Shown: positions 10,504 through 21,184 of the stretch, piece after piece
Position numbering within the stretch: position 1 is the stretch's first letter
How the letters are laid out: every line of letters starts with the position of its first letter
Assembly: GCA_949751835.1 (NCBI GenBank)
Contig: CATKHK010000006.1
Span: 186,001 to 250,000, forward strand
DNA from: Blepharisma japonicum
Lineage: Eukaryota > Ciliophora > Heterotrichea > Heterotrichida > Blepharismidae
DNA: 64,000 nt
Reading direction: 5' to 3'
The notes under the pieces: model-generated
What the model saw: only the letters and a program-made list of their open reading frames with translations
What the model was told of the DNA's origin: nothing
The model's database searches: none
Translations under genes and position numbers: made by a program

Positions 10504-11607
10504 ATGGAAATTCTCTCAACTCTCAAAGTAATTCTTGAATCAAGAACTTATTCAATCCAAAATTTCCAATCATTTGGGTACCAAAAGCTTTATCAGTATT
10601 TATTATTCAGGTCAATTGCCGAATTTCTCGAAGATTCCAATCCATCATTCCAATTGAAATGTCCATATTTGCAGGATTGGGTTCTGATCAATGATGAAGA
10701 GACGCTGAATACGTATATAAAGCACAGTGTTTCACCGTTAGTTTATGTGGTTTATCCTGGTATTTTATAATTAGATGCCCCATGCGTGATTAGGATTGAG
10801 ACTTATAATTTAGCAATTTTTGGAATGCATGCCAACTGAGACCAAAGAGTCCATATGATTGCCCAGCAAATAAAGCAGATTAGTCCAGACATATTAGGGC
10901 TGCAGGAAGTTAGATATGATCCTTTTTATGGGCTGAGCAAGAGTGAAAGAGCATTAGTAGAAGAAAATGAAAAAATAAGGTTTGAAAGACACATGATGAA
11001 TGATATAATGGCGCTGCTGCCTGAGTATCCTTATTCGTATTGGTGTGATTCTATGCATTATGGAGATGGATCTATTGAAGGAATTTCTATTGTATCGCGT
11101 TTTCCTATTATTGATATTAAAGCAACTAAGCTTTCTTCTGCAAATGATGATGGAAATAAAAGATCGTGTGTAAGAGGGACTGTTAATCACCCTAAAAAAA
11201 GAATTTTTTTCTATAATACACATGTCACTTATGGGACTAATGGGCAAAATACCCAAGCTGCTGAAATTCTTCGGTTTATGGACTCAGAAAATGAGGGACA
11301 AATCCCTCAAATTTTGGTAGGTGATATGAACCTGTATCAGCGTTATCAATCGCCTGCTCATATTTTTGAAGGAAAATTAAACGCAGCAAGCCCTCCTACA
11401 AAGCTAAAAGACGCATGAAGCACTGTGAGAGGAAACGAAGATGGCTTAACATGACCCAGTTGAAATCCGGAGGATCGGCTTGACAGGATTTATTATAGAA
11501 ACCTTGAAGATCCTTTTATCTGCGAAATTTCAGGCTATGCTGAAAGCCCGACTGTATGGCCTTCAGACCATTGCACTTTATATGCTGATTTTATTATTTC
11601 AATTTAA
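10504..11607 (+). CDS. endonuclease/exonuclease/phosphatase (EEP) family protein
   Basis: 362 residues from exons 10504-10759 and 10775-11607; the 15-nt intron GTATTTTATAATTAG is phase 1. Four TGA codons near the 3' end read as Trp. The catalytic domain begins at RIETYNLAIF; the metal-binding Glu is in GLQEVRYD (about 130), followed by FYNTHVTYG, VGDMNLYQRY and a C-terminal SDH (WPSDHCTLYA), the full EEP catalytic set. The first 85 residues are a separate helical region with no recognised domain. The substrate (nucleic acid, inositol phosphate or sphingolipid) cannot be told from sequence alone. Its stop is 23 bp from the convergent Sey1 gene. Confidence 0.82.
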
Positions 11608-11630
11608 TAATTTGTGGTACTTAACTCTAA

Positions 11631-13760
11631 TTAAAAGAATGGAACTTTACTCAAGGCTTGCTTCAAAATAAACTTCGGCACTGCTCCCAGCCCCATAGAA
11701 AACATGAGGGCGACGACTGAAAACACAAATAAAAGTGGATACAAAATGATTGGACTTTTCAGTAGCCACATAAATTCATTCCACCCTAAAATGACGATAA
11801 TAAGCAAATACCATCCATTGACTTTATTTCTGGCATACCCGAACTCTTTAATGTGGACTGCTTCTTTGTAGGCCATTTCTGCATCTTTTAAGAAGCTTTC
11901 CATGATCAAGTGGAATTGTTCTTCGTCAATTAATTCTTCATAGTTGTGCTCTCCATGGTCAGTGTCCCAGTCACAGACAATTCTGAATAGTTTTAAGCTT
12001 TCTAAGGTCGCTAAAACTGTGTCTTTACTTTTAGCAAAAATTTCGTCAATTGGAGCATTTTTCCATTCTCTTGGAATACCATTTTCGTTTTTTAAGAAAA
12101 GTTGGTTGAATTTTTTAGTCAGTTGGTCGACTAAGCCGTCACACAATTTGGTAGCTTTGGATTTTAATTCGTTATAGCATTCTTTTCTGAGATCGACCAA
12201 TTTCTTGGAAATTTCTTCTTCAGGGAAATCTAACCCTCTAAGAACACTTGTATATCTGCTTTCAAGCTCTTGCATTGTGTTGGCTTGGAGTTCTTTAAGC
12301 TTGGACCACATTTCGCCATCAAATGGATTTTTTAGAATTAAACCAGCATTGTATGGTAATTTTGCACAAAGGGTTGATACTACTTCTCCTCTAAGCAGCT
12401 CGTATTGTTTTTGCTTTTCGACTGACTTTTTCTCTTCGATTCATTTCGTTAATTCTGTTCCATACTCTTCTGTTTGCCATCCACTATTTTCAATGATACT
12501 TGCTTGAGTGTTGACTGCAAAAAGACTAAGAGTTTGCTGCTCAACCTCATTTATTATGGTAGAAAAATCTTCTGTAGCTTGGCTTTTATTTATTTTACCC
12601 TCCAAAGTATCTTTGAAATATTTTGTACATTCTGTTACTACACACCTCATCTGAGAATGAAGCAAATCTTTGACTTGGTCTAACAACAGCTGATGCAGCT
12701 CATTTTTTATGCTTAGATATATGGTTTCATAATAAGCTGAGCCATTTTTGTCATACTCTGCCAAGGCTTCGTTGATTTTTTCAGAAAAAATCTTCGCAAA
12801 ATCTGGGACAACATATCTGCCAACAAGCTTTCTAGTTGGTTCAATTGCAGCAGTAAAAAGCTCTAAAGCTTCGAATTTGATTTCATTGCATCTCAAATTA
12901 GCCAACATTTCTTTTTGTGAAGGGATGTTTAGATCTTTATCATTCCCTATAACAGTCCAAATTTCTTGGAAGTACAATGGAATTCCATCAAGTGGGATAT
13001 CTGTATCTTTATATCTAAACAAATAATCCATCCTTTCTTCGTTGTGAAATCTGTCTCGGAGGTCGTCAATATCTGCTTTGAATTCTTCAGGCTTGAAATC
13101 TTTTACTGATACAGTCTTGAACTCGAAATCAAAGCAATCAAACACAGATAATAGGATATAGCTTTCTGGCTTCTTAATTTTGCTCCAAAGTTCCTCCAAA
13201 GTCCTGCTCATTTGCTGCTTTAGAACTGTAAGGTTATTTTGCTGATCGTTGAAGTCTCGTAACACAAATAAAATCCTCTTTTTCTTTTCTAATGTGAACA
13301 ACCTTAAATTGACTTCAAAAATTGTCTTAAGAAGCCCTACACTGGCTGCCTTGTATCTGCCGATTTCACTTGTCCACATATTTACCATAAGGACATCGGC
13401 ACAAGCTAAAGCGAATAAAGCAGACATGTGCTCAAAAGCAGCGCCATCATCACCTCTAATTTGACTATCAGTCCCTTCAATGTCAATTATCAGAGTCTTA
13501 CACTCCAAATTTGCTCCTAAGTGAATGCCTTTTGTTGTTTGGTTTCTTCCTTTATAGGCATCTAGGGTATCAAAATCAGTACCAAAAAGCATGTTTAAGA
13601 GAGTGCTTTTCCCTGTACTTTGGCAGCCTATGATTGCTACAATATGATAATCGGTGGACCGCAAACCGGAGACCTCAAGGAAAGGCTTCATGGCTTGGCT
13701 GAATAAAGATTACGTGAACTCGCCTTCAAAGGTGACAATTTGTACGGACTTCATCGCCAT
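11631..13760 (-). CDS. SEY1: Sey1/RHD3-family dynamin-like GTPase (ER membrane fusion)
   Basis: 704 residues from exons 13714-13760 and 11631-13698. The intron GTAATCTTTATTCAG ends in CAG. One TGA (12441-12443) reads as Trp. The GTPase domain has the P-loop GCQSTGKS (residues 40-47), TTKGIHL (switch), DIEGTDS and VLRDF, followed by a long helical bundle. A C-terminal membrane hairpin (two hydrophobic segments around FMWLLKSPIILYPLLF) is followed by a short cytosolic tail. This is the plan of Sey1p and plant RHD3, which drive homotypic ER fusion. The gene is somewhat shorter than yeast Sey1 (776 aa). Confidence 0.93.
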
Positions 13761-14495
13761 TTTACATAAGACATGTGAATTTGAATGATTTTAGATAGAT
13801 TAATAGTAAATATTAAAGGCATCTTTTAAATGCAAAGCAGAATGATGGAAAAAATATTATAAATCAGATTATTTTTTTTTTAATAAGCAATCTTATTGAC
13901 AAGAGATCACGATAAAATTGCTTAAAAATAGCAATATCTTTGGCTTCAAGAAGATTTATTTAATTGATTATATTTGCAATATGCTTAAGATGCAAAAATG
14001 TCGGTCACATTCTACATAATAAGCCAACACGATTTTTTTTTCACTTATATTTAAAAAGATATTTAATAGTTTTTACTCGATAGCTTATGACTGTTTCACT
14101 TAGCAGTAAATAAAATATATAAGCCTTGACTTAAATTATAGGTTAATTATTGTAATAAGTAATCAATTTTGAAGTAGAATAAATTTTTCATTTAATTTGA
14201 TTATAATTGGTAAATATTTAAAAAACCACTATCATAGTTAAGATTTATTATATATTAGAAGCATTCATTGAGAAAATAAGTTTTTTTCTGTTTTAAATAA
14301 TTTCATTTCTGACTGTTTTAAATAATAAATTTATTGTTTCTTTATTATAGTGCTGGTTGTAAAATTAAATGAATAATAAAGTATATAAATAATTACTTAT
14401 TTAATTTTAATTATACAAATAAGTAGATCTGCTAAGTAAACATACCAATTTCCTATTTTAATAAGAGCATATTCAGCAAATCATTATTTTTTAAA
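13761..14495. other. intergenic space between divergent genes
   Basis: 735 bp, very AT-rich, stops in all frames on both strands. It should contain the promoters of the Sey1 gene and the 98-residue acylated protein. I see no RNA gene or clear repeat. Confidence 0.6.
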
Positions 14496-14792
14496 ATGGG
14501 AGGATGCGTAGCTTCAAAATCAAAAGCATCAAAGACGATGCCAGAAATAAAAGAACATAATTCGGATGATTCTCAAAGGATTGTAGCCCCTCGAGCACCA
14601 ACGATCTCACTAACTGCTGAAAACGGACCACAAACTTTACCACATTCATTAAGAAAATTTTCCCTGTTTATTGTTGGTGAAGAAGCTTCAGCTCTAGAAG
14701 ACTCAGCTTTACCCCCTTCAGCTGCTGGAAACTTCCAATCAAGTTTAATCAGACAGTCACTACAAGCTAATCAAAGGACGTCTATTGCTTAA
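14496..14792 (+). CDS. small predicted acylated protein of unknown function (98 aa)
   Basis: The open frame begins MGGCVASK, a predicted N-myristoylation signal followed by a palmitoylatable Cys, and ends at TAA. The rest is Ser/Ala/Pro-rich and probably disordered, with a short hydrophobic patch (KFSLFIVGEEASAL). No domain is recognised. Codon composition is clearly less AT-rich than the flanking spacers, which supports a real gene. A membrane-peripheral adaptor is possible but unproven. Confidence 0.6.
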   Translation: MGGCVASKSKASKTMPEIKEHNSDDSQRIVAPRAPTISLTAENGPQTLPHSLRKFSLFIVGEEASALEDSALPPSAAGNFQSSLIRQSLQANQRTSIA

Positions 14793-15570
14793 ATTTTCAG
14801 AAATTGAGAAAATATGAATGAATAAATCAAAAAGTTCATGTAAAATTAAGTATATTAAGTTTCTTTAATATTTTGAAATAGTTCCTTAAGTTTGCTGATT
14901 ATTAAAGTTATTTTGCGTGAAACACTTTTTAATCATTTTTATGGTCAATCTATTGGCTTTTCAAAGATTTTATTGTTAAATAATTATGGTTCCTAAATTG
15001 TCCAACTTCTTTTTTATATTATAAAATATATATTTATAAAATAACGCAGTATAACTAAAAGCTTAAAAATTAGCTCCTTTAGAAAGCATAGCCTTTATCA
15101 TTCTGAATCTCGTAGAAGTTGCAATTTCACCCCTTATTTAGAGGCAAAAAATACGATAGGAGCTAAACGGGATGAACTATAATCTTTTTTTATGAAATAA
15201 TTTTAAAATTATGCTAGAAAATGAACTGAAATGAAGTTAAGTGTAGAGAATAAGTCTAATTATATATTATTTCCCTTTAAAACACAAAATACATATAGAG
15301 AGCATATATAATGTTAATTTAATTTTAAAAGCGAAGTAATTTTAATATTGAAACGCTTTTCTTTCTATTTTAAATCTACTAAGATCACTTGGCACTTTCA
15401 ATAAAGGATTGAATTCAATTTTTGGACAAATAATAAACGCTCCATCAAACTAAGCATCCTTATATTAAAAGCTTGCTGTTCACTAGCTTATTTTAATTTA
15501 GCAATAAAATTTGCATTTAATTGTGAAAGATTTCATATTAGTTATAAATGCAAAATTAATAATTTTCATC
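14793..15570. other. intergenic space
   Basis: 778 bp of AT-rich sequence. A slightly less AT-rich patch near 15100-15175 has no open frame, and I could not fold it into a known RNA. It holds the 3' flank of the 98-residue gene and the promoter of the LSm6 gene. Confidence 0.5.
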
Positions 15571-15786
15571 ATGACAGAGGGAAACTCTTCCAATTTTTTT
15601 AAAAATATTATTGGGAACCAGGTTTTGATAAAGTTGAACTCTGGAGAAGAGATGAAAGGAGTCCTTGAAGCATTAGATGGGAAAATGAACGTCGCACTAA
15701 GAGATGATATAGGACTCGTTATCATAAGAGGAAACAATATTCTTTATATTACAAGAACAGAAGCTCCAGCACAAAAGTCTAAATAA
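15571..15786 (+). CDS. LSM6: LSm6-like protein of the U6 snRNA/mRNA-decay LSm ring
   Basis: 71 residues. The Sm1 motif (IIGNQVLIKLNSGEEMKG, LDGKMNVAL) and Sm2 motif (IIRGNNILYI) are both present; IRGNN and KLNSG match LSm6. LSm6 is part of LSm1-7 (cytoplasmic decapping) and LSm2-8 (U6 snRNA). The loop between Sm1 and Sm2 is short compared with the human protein (80 aa), with the EEYVNGQ-type insertion missing. The ATG at 15571 is chosen because the preceding in-frame residues from 15511 are hydrophobic AT-rich translation of spacer. SmF is the alternative. Confidence 0.82.
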   Translation: MTEGNSSNFFKNIIGNQVLIKLNSGEEMKGVLEALDGKMNVALRDDIGLVIIRGNNILYITRTEAPAQKSK

Positions 15787-15822
15787 TTAATAAATCTTTA
15801 CTGTCTAAATTAAATTTCTAGT

Positions 15823-16536
15823 TTACATGACTTCACATTTCGCAGTACAATTTATTGTTTTGCTATCTTTTTCAAGAGAGGTGGCTTTTCTTTCATTCAT
15901 GTTCTGTATTAAATTTCCAAGTAACTCTTTCAGTTTACTATTTTCTTGTCTTTTAGCATAAAGTTTAAGCTCATTTTCTGAAAGCCTGGTTTGCATTACT
16001 TGTATATCATCATTAATTGCTTTCAATTGTTCAAGCAAATGATATTCATATGGGGAAGTGTCACAAAGGTCAATCCCTGATTTACTTATCTTCGTATCTG
16101 CTTTTTTTGAAAAATGTGAAAATTCACTAAATGCTTTTTGACTACTGTTCATATAATTATCAGCTTCTTCTCTGAGCTCTGCTAAACTTTCTTTTATTTG
16201 TTGAGTTAAAATATGAGTTTGAGAATTTTCTGGTAAAGAAATAGGGGATCTAGTTTGAGTGCTCAAAAATTTAGAAGTTATTTCGCTCTCACTGTCTGAA
16301 AGATCTTTTGGAGTGCTTTGCTTTGAATAATTTTTTATTCTTGGATTTAAAGTTAATCTTTTAGTTTTACGGTTGTTAAAAACTGCTTCTTTAGGTATGG
16401 TTGGGGATTGAATTTGGTTAGAATTGGACCTCGTTCTGGGATTTGAAGCTGATTTCTTTGAGTGCTTGAAAAAATGTATAGACCCGTTGTCGATTATGTT
16501 AGGACGATTCCGAAATTGAGGTGTAAGATTATTCAT
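15823..16536 (-). CDS. coiled-coil protein of unknown function (237 aa)
   Basis: The open frame ends at TAA 15823-15825. The first 110 residues are basic and Ser/Asn/Pro-rich (SASNPRTRSNSNQIQSPT), probably disordered. Residues 120-230 are helical with heptad-like patterns (LAELREEADNYM, LLEQLKAINDDIQVM, ENSKLKELLGNLIQNM), so a dimerising coiled coil is likely. The start at 16536 (MNNLTPQF) is preferred over an ATG 27 bp upstream whose extra residues look like translated spacer. The family is not recognised; a ciliary or cytoskeletal role would be a guess. Confidence 0.7.
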   Translation of the reverse strand: MNNLTPQFRNRPNIIDNGSIHFFKHSKKSASNPRTRSNSNQIQSPTIPKEAVFNNRKTKRLTLNPRIKNYSKQSTPKDLSDSESEITSKFLSTQTRSPISLPENSQTHILTQQIKESLAELREEADNYMNSSQKAFSEFSHFSKKADTKISKSGIDLCDTSPYEYHLLEQLKAINDDIQVMQTRLSENELKLYAKRQENSKLKELLGNLIQNMNERKATSLEKDSKTINCTAKCEVM

Positions 16537-16934
16537 CAATTTAATTTTTAAAATTATATGCATTAATTTTTATAATTACAACGCAATTCTATTGGATTCT
16601 TTGGTGAGGAGATATCTTTTTAAATAGATATTTCCTTCAATTTACATATCACATTGACATTTCGTCATGATAAAAGTCCTGAGCAATAGCATTATAATCT
16701 TTGTATTCAAGTATTATGAGATGCAGCTATATTATTTATATTCTCAATTAAGCTACTCAGAAAGCTAAATCTTATTTTTCAAAAATTGTATAGAAAATAA
16801 TGCTCAGCATAATTATTTTTTGTTCTAACAATTATATTCAATTATTTCTCAATAATTTAGCATATATCATGCCCAATTAAACTAAACTTCATAGAAACTC
16901 AAACTGTATTTTACATCTCTAATTATTTATTTAA
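16537..16934. other. intergenic space between divergent genes
   Basis: 398 bp, AT-rich, stops in all frames. It should hold the promoters of the coiled-coil gene and the CK2 beta gene. Confidence 0.55.
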
Positions 16935-17637
16935 ATGGAAGAACGCGGATGTAATTTTTCATTTAGCTGATGGAACCCCATATGAAGAAGAGCTTACTTC
17001 TGACGGGTGGATCCAGTGGTTTTGCAGTCTTGAAGGTCACGAATTCTTTGCAGAAGTTGACGAAGATTTTATTAGAGATGGCTTTAACCTTTACGGTCTT
17101 GCTACAAGAGTTCCTCACTATCGTGAAGCCCTCGAAATGATTCTATCTCCTGGGACTCCAGATGATGACGATCTACAAGATGAACGATTTCTTGAGCTTT
17201 ATCAAGAAGCAACTGACATTTATGGCTTGATCCATGCAAGGTACATATTATCACCACGTGGATTGGCGGTGATGAGAGAAAAATATTTATCCGGGAAATT
17301 TGGGACTTGCCCCAGAGTTATGTGTGAGCGGCAAAATGTGATTCCTGTAGGTATGTCTGATATTTTGAAGACTTCAAGAGTTAAAATATTCTGCCCAAGG
17401 TGCCAAGAAGCATATATTCCTAAACACAAATATGCTGATGTGGATGGGGCGTATTTTGGGACGTCATTTCCACACATTTTGCTGGAATCTTATAGTGATT
17501 TTTATGTTCCGCCACTTGCAGCTGAATACATACCTAAAATCAATGGGTTTAAAATATATAAGCATAAGGGGTCAAAATATTATCAAAAAGAGAAAGAAGG
17601 TCAGAAATGCGATGATAAGAAAATAAATATCCAGTAG
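16935..17637 (+). CDS. CKB: casein kinase II regulatory subunit beta
   Basis: 228 residues from exons 16935-16950 and 16967-17637. The intron GTAATTTTTCATTTAG is 16 nt and splits the sixth codon. The mature N-terminus is MEERGSDGTPYEEE, followed by WIQWFCSLEGHEFFAEVDEDFI, the classic CK2 beta start. The acidic loop (GTPDDDDLQDE) and the zinc finger (CPRVMCERQ ... FCPRCQEAY, near 120-155) that mediates dimerisation are intact, as is YFGTSFPH. It forms the dimeric core of the CK2 holoenzyme. Stop is TAG. The short first exon would be missed by a gene finder that does not allow 16-nt introns. Confidence 0.95.
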
Positions 17638-17872
17638 TGAATGTTATCTAAATTAAATTATTTGGCTTTAATTAGAAGAAATAAATCAACTGTCTTAATG
17701 CTAAATATCATTATAAAGATCTTACATAGTACTGCCTTGCCTCCAAATAAATCAAATATTGACAGGCTTTGATAATGTATTAAAACTAGCCTATTAAAGA
17801 GACAAAAAATTATTTTCTTTTATATTAATATGAAGTGTCAGTTAATAATTTGAAGGGATTTTTGAATTCAAA

Positions 17873-18914
17873 ATGGAAAATGTAAAAGTTTTGCTTTTTG
17901 TACTCTATGGACTGATTGTGAGCTCTTCTTATTTGTAAATGATAGCATAGACAAGATTGCTTAAACATCCCTTTTACACTATGTATGAACAAAAAAACAT
18001 ATGCAATTGCTGATTTAAATAAGATTAACACACTTATAGGCTGATGGACTTTTGATGATAAATTTGGGCACGACTATTCTCATCATGTAAACCCGCTTGA
18101 AACAGTTCCAATGGCTGGACCTGGGCTAAGTAATTTCTAATTAGAGAAAGGGTCTTCTTTATATTTTAACAGTACCAACCAAGGTGTAATCCCTCATATA
18201 TCTTACTACGAAATTTCTGAGTTTTCTGTAATGTTTTGAATATTTTTAACAAAAGATTCAACTGGAGCTTGAAGGACAATTTTTCATAAAGGACAAAATT
18301 CAAATGAACTTACCCCTGCAGTACTTTTATGGCCTAAAGAAAGACGGCTCCATGCAAGAGTTAGCACTGACTATAATTATAATGAAGGAGTTGACTCAAC
18401 TGCTATAATCAATATGAGAAAATGAGCTCATATTTCACTTGTGGGGAGTGGTCAATTATTACAGCTATATATTAATGGATATTTGGATAACCAAGTCATA
18501 CTACATGGAAATATTCAGTATAACCGAGGTGACATTTTTCTTGGAAAAGATCCATGGCATATGGGATTTTCAGGATATTTTGATGATTTAAGATTTTATA
18601 ATGCAGCAATTCATGAAAAAGATTTAATCGCTTTAGCAGAAATGGCTTCACCTATGGCTGCTGCGAACGGCGTGATGCTTGGCTGTCAGTCTTGCAACTT
18701 TCCTGATGCAACTTCTGGATGTATTGATAATTACCATATATGTTCACTTGAAGAGCTATATAGTGGTTCCTATGAAGTAGCAAGATCTATGGGATGATTT
18801 AAGGAGAATGCGGACATCTGGATACGAAACACCCCAGACAAACGTTCTACCAAATCAGAAGAAATGTATGATTCTGATGTATTTAAGCTAGGATTATGCT
18901 GTAGAGATTATTAA
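17873..18914 (+). CDS. secreted LamG/concanavalin-like domain protein
   Basis: 336 residues from exons 17873-17934, 17951-18129 and 18145-18914, with introns of 16 and 15 nt. The N-terminus (MENVKVLLFVLYGLIVSSS) is a signal peptide. A laminin-G-like domain follows (WWTFDDKFGHDYSHH, SEFSVMFWIFL, WAHISLVGSGQLLQLYING, GYFDDLRFYNAAI). The C-terminus is a Cys-rich module (LGCQSCNF, HICSLEELYSGSYEVARSMGW, LGLCCRDY) that I recall in secreted proteins of other alveolates without firm assignment. Six of nine Trp are TGA. Adhesion or cell-surface matrix is the likely role. Its stop is 10 bp from the convergent TTL gene. Confidence 0.85.
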
Positions 18915-18924
18915 TTTAAATAAA

Positions 18925-20451
18925 TTATAAGCACTCTTCTCCTAACAGCCCATGATATTTAGCAACGCCTTTATTTCTTTCATCAATAACCCATTCAAAT
19001 GAAGTATTATTCAAAATTTCATCAAATAAGCCTGGGTTGTATCCTAATGCATATTCTAATTCAATTATATCTATTAGCATTTTTGAATTCATAGCTGCTT
19101 TTGCTTTTGTGTTAGAAGTGACTCCTGGGTCAAAGTTTGCTTCGATAAATCAGAGCTTCATGTCAGCATCCATGATAAAATCTAGCCCAAATAGCTCAAA
19201 AAGCTGAGGATGTCTGGGAAGCCTATGAAGGGCTGCTCGCATAATGTGGATAATGGCTGATTTCACAGTAGGACGAAATTCTTTTTCTAGCCAATCAGAG
19301 CCAGCGTCGTTGTTTTCGACTAGATAGTCGACAAATTGAAGGTACATTCAGCCTAAATCTTCTAGGGTTTCTGAAATAAGCTCAGTTGTGTAGTTGTTGG
19401 CTTTAAAATAGCCCTTTGCTTGGCCTGTGTTTGTAATGTGCCGCCAACTGTCAGTTGATGTAATATTAAAATCATCAACAGAAATCCTTAAAAATCCATC
19501 GTGGTATAATACCATCAAGGGATCCATACTGGCCACAAACATATATGCTCTGAAATCGAATTTTTTGCCATTTATTAAGTATGGATTGCTGATATATTTT
19601 TGAGCAATTCGACTACTATGAGGGTTACAGCTGCCACTTTTCTCAAAATCTTCCAAAAACATATAAGACAATTTCTTATCTACTATTTTTACCCCAAATC
19701 CTTGGTTACTCTCTTTTGCTTCTTTATAAATCCATTGAAGTTCATTTTGCGATATATTTTCTTTCAGATTTTTCATAAAAAGAGCACACTCTTTTTCATT
19801 ATCCAAAATTAATGTATATGGAGTAAATTCCCACACATCAAAGCATTGTTTTCTACCACTAAACTGCTCAGAGTACTTTACTAAGTCTATAACACTCGCA
19901 TCTTTTGCATCAATAAAAGAATTCCCTGGAATATGATTATACCTCTGCCCAGGACATGCAAAATGTTTCCCAATTTCCATAAACTGATGTGTATTGTATA
20001 CCATATGGAAAAACATCGTAATATTTAAAGGCAGGTGCACAGGTTTATTTTTACGTACATTTGTCAAATAATATTCAGGATACACAACATTGTAATTTTC
20101 TATAAGAATTTTTTTAGTAAAATATCATTTGGGGAAATTCGAATAAATTATCTTGTCCTCATACAGAGGAAGTCCTCTTGAGTCGAGCTTAATAGGGTTA
20201 TTTAGTCTATATTCTTTAACACTATCACAATAATCATCATCTGCAAGGATTTTATGGAAATGAGGTTGATAATCTATGGTGCTTAAATAATATTTTCAAG
20301 CTTCAGATTCATCATAGTTTTTGTGTATGATTTCTTCATAGATTTTCTTTAAAAATGTTTCTTTCGAGATAGGGTGGCTTAAATAGATGCTCAAAATGTT
20401 CAAAAGCAGCAAAACGGATATGAGCGATACAACTACTGTAAATAATTTCAT
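18925..20451 (-). CDS. tubulin-tyrosine-ligase (TTL) family protein with N-terminal signal sequence
   Basis: 508 residues, one exon; TGA at 20296, 20125, 19348 and 19150 read as Trp. The TTL ATP-grasp domain is clear: AQKYISNPYLINGKKFDFRAYMF... region, HDGFLRIS, HITNTGQAKG and FGLDFIMDADMKLWFIEAN with the catalytic Glu. TTL proteins add Tyr, Glu or Gly to tubulin tails or other proteins. The start (MKLFTVVVSLISVLLLLNIL) is a strong signal peptide or anchor, odd for a tubulin-modifying enzyme, so the substrate may be lumenal or secreted, or the catalytic domain membrane-tethered. The frame was extended past the GTG at 20085 to the ATG at 20451. Confidence 0.87.
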
Positions 20452-20474
20452 ATTATATTTATAAAAAGTCTCAT

Positions 20475-21044
20475 TTACTTTAGAGCTTTATTTAGGATTC
20501 TCCAACTTAAGAACGAAATTATACATGCTACTCCTAGTAAGATGTGTATAAAAGATTTTATTCATACACTTTCTAGTTCTGTCTCAATGCTTTTCATGGC
20601 ATCTAATAACGAGTTTAGCTTAGCTTTGTACTCTTTATCAAATTTTTCAGCTTCTTCTGCAGTCTTTTTTATTTTTTGATGCAGGTCTTTTTCTTCATAT
20701 TCCACAATTTGACCCTCCAATGCAGCTAAATTTTCACCTAACTTGTCAAATGATGCAATAACATCATGGGTTTTATTTTCACTTATTTCCACAGTGTTTT
20801 TTGCTAATTCAGATGAAAATTTATCAAGAGTATCAAGTGATCTACCGATTCTGAATAAATTATCTCTGAGATTATTGATTTCAGTCATGACTGACATGAT
20901 ATAAGATTCTTGACTGATATCTTTGAGCGTATGCACCAAGTCGGACACGAAGCCTGCTTCAGTTTCGAGTTCTTTTTCTGTTTTAGACAGCTCAATTATT
21001 TCTTCTCCGTGACTGATAACTCAGAAAATGAAGAACCATATCAT
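20475..21044 (-). CDS. signal-bearing coiled-coil protein with C-terminal membrane anchor
   Basis: 189 residues with TGA read as Trp near both ends. The N-terminus MIWFFIFWVISHG is a short hydrophobic signal. Residues 30-160 are helical (LRDNLFRIGRSLDTL, LAALEGQIVEYEEKD) and probably coiled coil, and the C-terminus has a membrane segment (FIHILLGVACIISFLSW). The helical body is therefore likely lumenal or extracellular. The family is not recognised. It lies 23 bp upstream of the signal-bearing TTL gene on the same strand, and both products enter the secretory pathway. The ATG at 21044 is chosen because the shorter version would need a GTG start. Confidence 0.7.
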
Positions 21045-21177
21045 TTGATAAGATTTATTTAAAAGAGAACAATAATAAAAAGATGAGCTAGAAAAATGAA
21101 ATTACTAAGAGTGTTTGGGCTAGCAAAAAGTAATTTTTGTGATTGAGTTACTTATAGTGTGGTTGCAGAGGTGAAAT

Positions 21178-21183
21178 AAAAAA
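21178..21183 (-). terminator. RNA polymerase III terminator of tRNA-Trp
   Basis: Six T residues on the minus strand, one base after the tRNA discriminator. Confidence 0.7.
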
Positions 21184-21184
21184 G

